Origin: an uncultured Flavobacteriales bacterium
GTDB lineage: Bacteria > Bacteroidota > Bacteroidia > Flavobacteriales_D > Sanyastnellaceae
Length of the DNA stretch: 64,000 nt
Direction of reading: 5' to 3'
NCBI GenBank assembly: GCA_937974555.1
Contig: CALJKR010000051.1
Span: forward strand, 23,378 to 87,377
Shown here piece after piece: positions 59,054 through 64,000 of the stretch. Position 1 is the stretch's first letter. Each line of letters begins with the position of its first letter. Under the pieces are notes generated by a model. It saw only the letters and a list, made by a program, of their open reading frames with translations, was not told the DNA's origin and did not search any database. The position numbers were made by a program, and so were the translations under genes.

Positions 59054-60490
59054 TTAATGCTCCCAACGATCCACTGCCACTGTCGCAACTGCGTTGCCGA
59101 TAACATTGGTCGCGGAGCGGCCCATGTCCAACAAATGATCCACTCCCAAGAGCAAAACCAAACCTGCTTCCGGAATCCCAAAAGCAGAAATTGTCCCTGC
59201 TATAACAACCAATGACGCGCGAGGCACCCCTGCAATTCCTTTGCTTGTAATCATTAATGTCAACAACATCGTAACCTGATCACCTACCGACAATTCAATA
59301 CCGTAGGCCTGGGCAATAAACAAGCTAGCAAACGTCATGTACATCATGCTCCCATCCAAATTAAAAGAATAACCCAATGGCAAAACAAAACTTACTATTC
59401 GGTTGCGACAGCCAAATCTTTCTAATTGCTCCAACATCTTAGGATAAGCGCTCTCACTTGAAGCAGTAGAGAAAGCAAGAAGGAGTGGTTGTTTTAAGTG
59501 ATTAACAAAAGTAGTTGTTCTTTGACGCAACATTAACCAAGCGACAAATAGCAAAATGACCCAAAGTAAAATCAACCCCAAATAAAACTCTCCAATGAAG
59601 GTGGCGTATGTGGCCAAAACACCCATTCCCTTTTTGGCTATGATGGTGGTAATGGCTGAAAAAACCGCAAATGGCGCAACATACATTACAAAGGTGGTTA
59701 CTTTCAGCATCACGTGTCCTATAGCATCCATTGCCTTAATCAATCCATCAGCCTTTTCTCCCATGGCTGCTGCTCCTACACCAAACAAAAGGGCAAATAT
59801 GACAATCTGCAAAATCTCATTCTTGGCCATGGCGTCCATCAAGCTGGTGGGAAATATGTGGGTGATAAATCCTTTCAATGTGATGGCTGCATGCTCCAAT
59901 CCAATGCCGGCAGCCCCATCCGGCATTTCAAGCTCCAACATTTTTCCAGGTTGAAAAAGATTGACCAATACCGCTCCCAATGCCAATGAGATCAAGGAAG
60001 CGGTCATAAACCACAACAACGTCTTTCCACCTATCCTTCCTACGGCCTTTAAATCACCCAACTTGGCCACTCCCGCAACCAACGTGGCAAATACCAATGG
60101 CGCAATAATCATTTTGATCAAACGCAAAAAAACTTCTGTGAATATGCTGAAAATCTCCAAAATCTTTTCCAAAGTTGGATTCATCTTGGACTCGCGATTG
60201 GACGCCTTGATCACCTGCTCGGATAAACTGGATTCTGAATGACCCTGCGCTATCTTCAACGCAGCGCTATACTTTTCTTCAGCACTCAACGAGCTATCTG
60301 CAGCTATCGCCTTCAATTGAGTGTCTCGATTGGGTTCTGTTTTATCTCCCAAAAGGGGAACAACTTTAGACCAAGCCTCAGACTTGGTTAGACTCGGAGT
60401 GGCGGGAAATTGAACGTTTAACCAAGCGCCAATTCCTATTCCCAAAAGCAATGCAATGAAAATCCATTGCGTCAAATTCAATTTCTTCAT
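59054..60490 (-). CDS. Dicarboxylate/amino acid:cation symporter (DAACS)
   Basis: 478 residues, about eight helices and two re-entrant loops. FSTASSESAYPKMLEQLERFGCRNRIVSF is the HP1 region (SSxS-type hairpin), LGYSFNLDGSMMYMTFASLFIAQ is helix 7 with the NxDG-type cation site, and ITSKGIAGVPRASLVVIAG is HP2. Relatives are GltP and DctA, moving glutamate, aspartate or C4-dicarboxylates with H+ or Na+. An insert of about 80 polar residues lies between helices 1 and 2 (residues 30-115), longer than usual. Confidence 0.92.
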   Translation of the reverse strand: MKKLNLTQWIFIALLLGIGIGAWLNVQFPATPSLTKSEAWSKVVPLLGDKTEPNRDTQLKAIAADSSLSAEEKYSAALKIAQGHSESSLSEQVIKASNRESKMNPTLEKILEIFSIFTEVFLRLIKMIIAPLVFATLVAGVAKLGDLKAVGRIGGKTLLWFMTASLISLALGAVLVNLFQPGKMLELEMPDGAAGIGLEHAAITLKGFITHIFPTSLMDAMAKNEILQIVIFALLFGVGAAAMGEKADGLIKAMDAIGHVMLKVTTFVMYVAPFAVFSAITTIIAKKGMGVLATYATFIGEFYLGLILLWVILLFVAWLMLRQRTTTFVNHLKQPLLLAFSTASSESAYPKMLEQLERFGCRNRIVSFVLPLGYSFNLDGSMMYMTFASLFIAQAYGIELSVGDQVTMLLTLMITSKGIAGVPRASLVVIAGTISAFGIPEAGLVLLLGVDHLLDMGRSATNVIGNAVATVAVDRWEH

Positions 60491-60533
60491 TCCCGTAGTT
60501 GTTTAACCCTACGAAGATAAAGGAATACACATG

Positions 60534-62435
60534 TTAATACGCACGCTCGTTGCGCCCTTCCATGTAATTGATAAAGGCTTGATTCACCACCTTGTTTCCT
60601 CCCGGCGTTGGATAATCGCCAGTGAAATACCAATCCCCTCTGTGATTGGGACATGCGTGATGCAACCCTTCTATCGTTTGGTAAATGATCTTCACTTGTG
60701 CACTGATATCCGCTGGAGTCAACAATTCAGCAATCTTATCGCTCAACTCGTCGGCAGAAAATGGCTCATAGACTTCTTTGACGTAGTTCTTTACTTGTTC
60801 CTTGGGTAAATGAGATTGCTCTTTGCATTTTTGATAAACCAAATCCAATAATGCGGTTGTTCCTCTTTCCTTGTGCAAGGCAACACACGCCTGAAAGGCA
60901 ATGAAATCGCCCATCTTGGCCATGTCAATGCCGTAACAATCGGGATATCTAATCTGAGGGGCTGAAGAAACAATGATGATGGTCTTGGGTTGCAATCGAT
61001 CCAAAATTCGAAGAATCGACTTTTTCAATGTAGTTCCACGTACGATTGAATCATCAATAACCACCAAGTGATCTTGGTTGGGAATTACCGCACCGTGCGT
61101 GATGTCGTAAACAGAGGATACCATTTCATCACGTGCAGAATCCTGGGTGATGAATGTGCGCAACTTAACATCTTTCAATGCTATCTTCTCAATGCGCGTT
61201 CTGGTAAGTATAATTTCTTCGATTTGCTCAGCGGTTATTTGATTTCCCAACTGACTTAATTTCTCTATCTTCTTCCTGTTGGCAGCATCCTCTAACTCTT
61301 TGATCATGCCATAAAAAGCGGTCTCCGCTGTATTGGGAATAAATGAAAATACAGTATTGTCAATTTCATGATTCACCGCCTTTAAAATCGCTGGAACCAC
61401 GTTTCTTCCCAATTGCTGACGCTCAAAATAAATGTCCTTGTCGTTGCCCTTTGAAAAATAGATCCGCTCAAATGAGCAAGGTGCTGTTTTTTCAGAAACG
61501 CGAATTTCTTTCAAACTGGTTTGTCCATCTTTTTTGATGATCAACCCTTGACCCGCTGGAATCTCCAGAATCTCTTCCGCTTGCACATGAAAGGCACTCT
61601 GAATGGGGGTACGCTCACTGGCGACCACCACCACCTCTTCATCTTCGTAAAAAAAGGCTGGACGTATCCCATTGGGATCACGGACAACAAAAGCATCTCC
61701 ATGACCAAACATTCCAGCCATCGCGTATCCACCATCCCACTCTCTGGAAGCCCTAGACAACACTCTTTGCACATCCAGATGCTTGGCTATCAATTCTGAA
61801 ATTTGAACATTGGAATATCCCTGGGCCTTGAATCGCTCAAAAAGAACTTGATTCTCCTCGTCCAAAAAGTGACCAATTTTCTCCATGGCGGTTACCGTGT
61901 CCGCCTTCTCTTTGGGATGCTGACCCAACTCAACCAACAGTGAAAAAAGCTCATCGACGTTGGTCAAATTAAAATTGCCGGCCAATACCAAATTCCGCGT
62001 CATCCAGTTGTTCTGACGCAAAAAAGGATGACAGTTTTCAATGCTATTTCCACCAAAAGTGCCGTATCGCAAGTGACCCAGAAATACTTCACCTGTAAAT
62101 GCAAAATGGTCCTTGAGGTATGCGCTGTCTTTTAATTTATCCGGATCAGATTTCTCCAATTGTCCAAATCGAGACATCACCTTGGCAAACACATCCCGTA
62201 TGGGCTGCGAATCATTGCTGCGGATTCTGCTGATGTATTTTTTTCCTGGCGCTATGTCCAACTTAATGTTGGCCATACCAGCCCCATCCTGCCCACGATG
62301 GTGTTGTTTCTGCATTAACAAATACATTTTGTTAAGGCCGTAAAAAGCGGTTCCGTATTTATCGGTGTAAAACTGAAGGGGTTTCTTCAATCTCAGCAGG
62401 GCTATTCCGCACTCGTGCTTGATCGCGTCACTCAT
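60534..62435 (-). CDS. purF: Amidophosphoribosyltransferase (PurF family, long form)
   Basis: 633 residues, about 130 more than E. coli PurF. The glutaminase domain has KHECGIALL with the N-terminal nucleophile Cys at residue 8, HHRGQDGAG and LGHLRYGTFG; the PRTase domain has VVIDDSIVRGTTL. First step of purine synthesis: PRPP plus glutamine to phosphoribosylamine. The seven residues before Cys8 must be removed. I know Bacteroidota to have both a normal and a long form, so this may be the paralogue and not the main PurF. The start at 62435 (MSDAIKHE) fits the promoter; a GTG/ATG at 62447 is also possible. Confidence 0.85.
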   Translation of the reverse strand: MSDAIKHECGIALLRLKKPLQFYTDKYGTAFYGLNKMYLLMQKQHHRGQDGAGMANIKLDIAPGKKYISRIRSNDSQPIRDVFAKVMSRFGQLEKSDPDKLKDSAYLKDHFAFTGEVFLGHLRYGTFGGNSIENCHPFLRQNNWMTRNLVLAGNFNLTNVDELFSLLVELGQHPKEKADTVTAMEKIGHFLDEENQVLFERFKAQGYSNVQISELIAKHLDVQRVLSRASREWDGGYAMAGMFGHGDAFVVRDPNGIRPAFFYEDEEVVVVASERTPIQSAFHVQAEEILEIPAGQGLIIKKDGQTSLKEIRVSEKTAPCSFERIYFSKGNDKDIYFERQQLGRNVVPAILKAVNHEIDNTVFSFIPNTAETAFYGMIKELEDAANRKKIEKLSQLGNQITAEQIEEIILTRTRIEKIALKDVKLRTFITQDSARDEMVSSVYDITHGAVIPNQDHLVVIDDSIVRGTTLKKSILRILDRLQPKTIIIVSSAPQIRYPDCYGIDMAKMGDFIAFQACVALHKERGTTALLDLVYQKCKEQSHLPKEQVKNYVKEVYEPFSADELSDKIAELLTPADISAQVKIIYQTIEGLHHACPNHRGDWYFTGDYPTPGGNKVVNQAFINYMEGRNERAY

Positions 62436-62458
62436 AGGGAGTGTCAAATTTTGTGTCG

Positions 62459-62466
62459 CAAAGATA
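62459..62466 (-). promoter_or_regulatory. -7 box of the PurF-family gene
   Basis: Minus strand TATCTTTG (perfect TAnnTTTG) lies 23 nt before the ATG at 62435. No TTG is clear at the right distance. Confidence 0.45.
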
Positions 62467-62548
62467 GTTTTTAAAATGCCTTGAAAAAAAATTAATCTCT
62501 TCGGTATGGAATTTAAATGGAAAACGCATCCAACTATAAATAACCACT

Positions 62549-63277
62549 ATGAAAACATTATTCACGCTGGCTCTTTGTCTTACTCTGGGAGTAAGCTGGA
62601 CACAAAACACCGGTAGCATCATGGGAACCACCTTTTCCGCTGATTCTAAAAATACCATTCCTGCTGTGGTCGTAACCATTGAAAATAGCTTGGGAGTGAC
62701 CGTATATGGCATACACAGCGATGTAGATGGCCGTTACCGAATCAACGGCGTTGAGCCAGGGACATACAACGTACGTTTCAGATTTTTAGGTATGAACGAC
62801 CTGCTCAAAACACAAGTGCAAGTAACCCCGGATAAAATTACTTTTGTTGATGCGCTATTGGAAGAAGAATCCAAAATGGGAAAAATACTGGTGATTGAGG
62901 AGCAAAAAATTCCATTGATTGACAAAAACGGTGGTACCCTGATCACCATGACCTCAAAAGAAATGACCCACTTGCCTTCTGCACATGGCGGAAATATTAA
63001 AAACATCGTCGCGGGAATGATTTCCGACGTAAAAACGGGAGATAGAGGAGAAGAACTCTATTTTCGCGGAAGTCGCGCCGGTAGCGTGGTGTACTATATC
63101 GATGGTGTGAAGGTGAGAGAGAACGTACCCAACATTCCATCATCCGGCATTTCTACTATCTCTGTTTACACAGGAGGAATGCCCGCAACGTATGGTGACA
63201 GTACCGGTGGTGTGGTGGTAATCAATACCAAAAGTTATATTCAAGAATATTACAACAAGATCAATAAAAAAGATTGA
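62549..63277 (+). CDS. Plug-only TonB-receptor-like secreted protein
   Basis: 242 residues. A signal peptide (LALCLTLGVSWTQ) is followed by a CarboxypepD_reg-like domain (residues 22-110, GIHSDVDGRYRINGVEPGTYNVRF) and a TonB-receptor plug (about 125-235, EELYFRGSRAGSVVYYIDGVKV, ISVYTGGMPATYGDSTGGVVVINTK). It then stops: no beta-barrel follows and there is no remnant of one downstream. The next gene (an ECF sigma factor) starts inside its stop codon. It could be a periplasmic signalling or decoy plug working with that sigma factor (inference). Confidence 0.8.
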   Translation: MKTLFTLALCLTLGVSWTQNTGSIMGTTFSADSKNTIPAVVVTIENSLGVTVYGIHSDVDGRYRINGVEPGTYNVRFRFLGMNDLLKTQVQVTPDKITFVDALLEEESKMGKILVIEEQKIPLIDKNGGTLITMTSKEMTHLPSAHGGNIKNIVAGMISDVKTGDRGEELYFRGSRAGSVVYYIDGVKVRENVPNIPSSGISTISVYTGGMPATYGDSTGGVVVINTKSYIQEYYNKINKKD

Positions 63278-63801
63278 TAAGAAATAAAACATATGACAAT
63301 ATCTGGGAGGTGATTCAAACCAACCCTACCCCAGAAAATATGGGTCTCTTGTACCAACAGTGGGCCCATATTGTCTATGCCGTATCCTTGAAATACCTGA
63401 AAAATAAAGAAGACGCCAACGATGTTGTTTCTGATATTTTTGAAAAGCTTCTATATCACTTCCCTGAAGAACGAATAGAAAACGGTCCTGCATGGCTGCA
63501 CAGCGTAACCAAATTTCATTGTCTGATGAAATTGAGAAAAGAACAAGCGGCGTTCCGACAGTTGGATCAAGATCCTTGGGAAAATCCCGGGGTTCATCAT
63601 ATCGAACCCCAACTTGCGGCCATGGAAAATGCCATCATCCAACTTCCTGAAAAACAAAAAATCTGCATTCAAAAATTCTTCTTGCTCAACATGAGCTATC
63701 AAGAAATTGCAAAAGAAATGAATTGGACTTTGAATGAGATAAAGTCCCACATCCAAAATGGCAAACGCAACTTGAAAAACCAACTTGACCATGGAAAATA
63801 A
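63274..63801 (+). CDS. ECF-type RNA polymerase sigma factor
   Basis: 175 residues. Region 2 is around residues 20-75 (AVSLKYLKNKEDANDVVSDIFEKLL) and region 4 around 115-165 (QLPEKQKICIQKFFLLNMSYQEIAKEMNWTLNEIKSHIQNGKRNLK). The start is TTG at 63274, overlapping the TGA of the upstream gene; no better start is seen. The following gene begins 11 nt before its stop, as for sigma/anti-sigma pairs. Confidence 0.88.
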   Translation: MIRNKTYDNIWEVIQTNPTPENMGLLYQQWAHIVYAVSLKYLKNKEDANDVVSDIFEKLLYHFPEERIENGPAWLHSVTKFHCLMKLRKEQAAFRQLDQDPWENPGVHHIEPQLAAMENAIIQLPEKQKICIQKFFLLNMSYQEIAKEMNWTLNEIKSHIQNGKRNLKNQLDHGK

Positions 63802-64000
63802 TAAATCGTCTTTGCCCCCATCAATGGAGGAAATGAAGCTTTGGCATCAAGGCACTTTTCCCAGTGGAAAAAGACACCAAGAGATCAAGCGTTGGTTTGA
63901 TGAAAATAACTTTTTACAAGACGCCATGGCCGGGTTGGATTTCGATCCTGATTTTTCCGGCTTCCATCCCACACCTACTGCACCTACCGCTTCGCACAAG
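63791..64000 (+). CDS. Protein downstream of the ECF sigma factor, N-terminal 70 residues (3' truncated)
   Basis: Open from ATG 63791 to the window end with no stop. MENNKSSLPPSMEEMKLWHQG and HQEIKRWFDENNFLQDAMAGLD resemble the start of Bacteroidota membrane proteins that carry a short helical region before a membrane helix (often anti-sigma-like or TonB/TPR proteins). The overlap with the sigma gene (11 nt) supports a functional pair; an anti-sigma role is plausible but not shown here. Confidence 0.6.
   Translation, partial: MENNKSSLPPSMEEMKLWHQGTFPSGKRHQEIKRWFDENNFLQDAMAGLDFDPDFSGFHPTPTAPTASHK

Overview
The window is a gene-dense stretch of a Bacteroidota chromosome, most likely a flavobacterium-like organism. 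The evidence is GldA, a PorW/SprE-type lipoprotein, two secreted proteins with type IX secretion (T9SS) sorting tails, DUF4296/DUF4834/DUF4924 proteins, and promoters of the Bacteroidota type (TTG, about 20 nt, TAnnTTTG) in place of E. coli -35/-10 boxes. No rRNA or tRNA genes were found. The genus is not decided by the sequence.

1-9.5 kb: housekeeping genes, namely the rsmA end, fbp, a polyprenol-phosphate mannosyltransferase-like GT2, pyrC, a DUF4296 lipoprotein, envelope proteins, comF, panD, a flippase-like membrane protein, the ADP-heptose-type cytidylyltransferase and a TonB-like protein. 9.6-16.9 kb: a small secreted Cys/Lys repeat protein, then a tightly overlapping four-gene operon (ThiF/E1-like enzyme, GNAT-like acyltransferase, 7TM-DISM sensor kinase, receiver protein) that I regard as the best candidate for an undescribed signalling system. 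It lies in conspicuously AT-rich DNA with a divergent PAS-like gene, an XRE regulator and a degenerate receiver.

16.9-41 kb: an OmpH/DUF4924 operon, MFS and acyltransferase genes, YfhO, gldA, FIST-purN-esterase, a large T9SS cargo with repeats, trhO, ahcY, a PPTase, another T9SS cargo, a GH3 protein, a metal-related TonB receptor operon (Cys/His-rich protein, HMA protein, receptor), udk and an ArsC-like protein.

41-48 kb: an accessory island. An IS200/REP-type transposase is followed by palindromic REP-like repeats, then a type III restriction-modification operon (mod, res and a small third gene), a divergent XRE controller with mirrored operator-like palindromes, and the same REP family again on the far side.

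48-64 kb: core genes again, namely a DMT transporter, ComM/YifB, an NtrY-like kinase, cyclase, M23 peptidase, PorW/SprE, bactofilin, an AtpZ/AtpI-like pair without the rest of the ATP synthase, VanZ, gcvH, half-size TauE, an XRE protein with a histone-H1-like tail, a dicarboxylate symporter, a PurF-family enzyme, a plug-only TonB-receptor-like protein, an ECF sigma factor and the start of its downstream partner.
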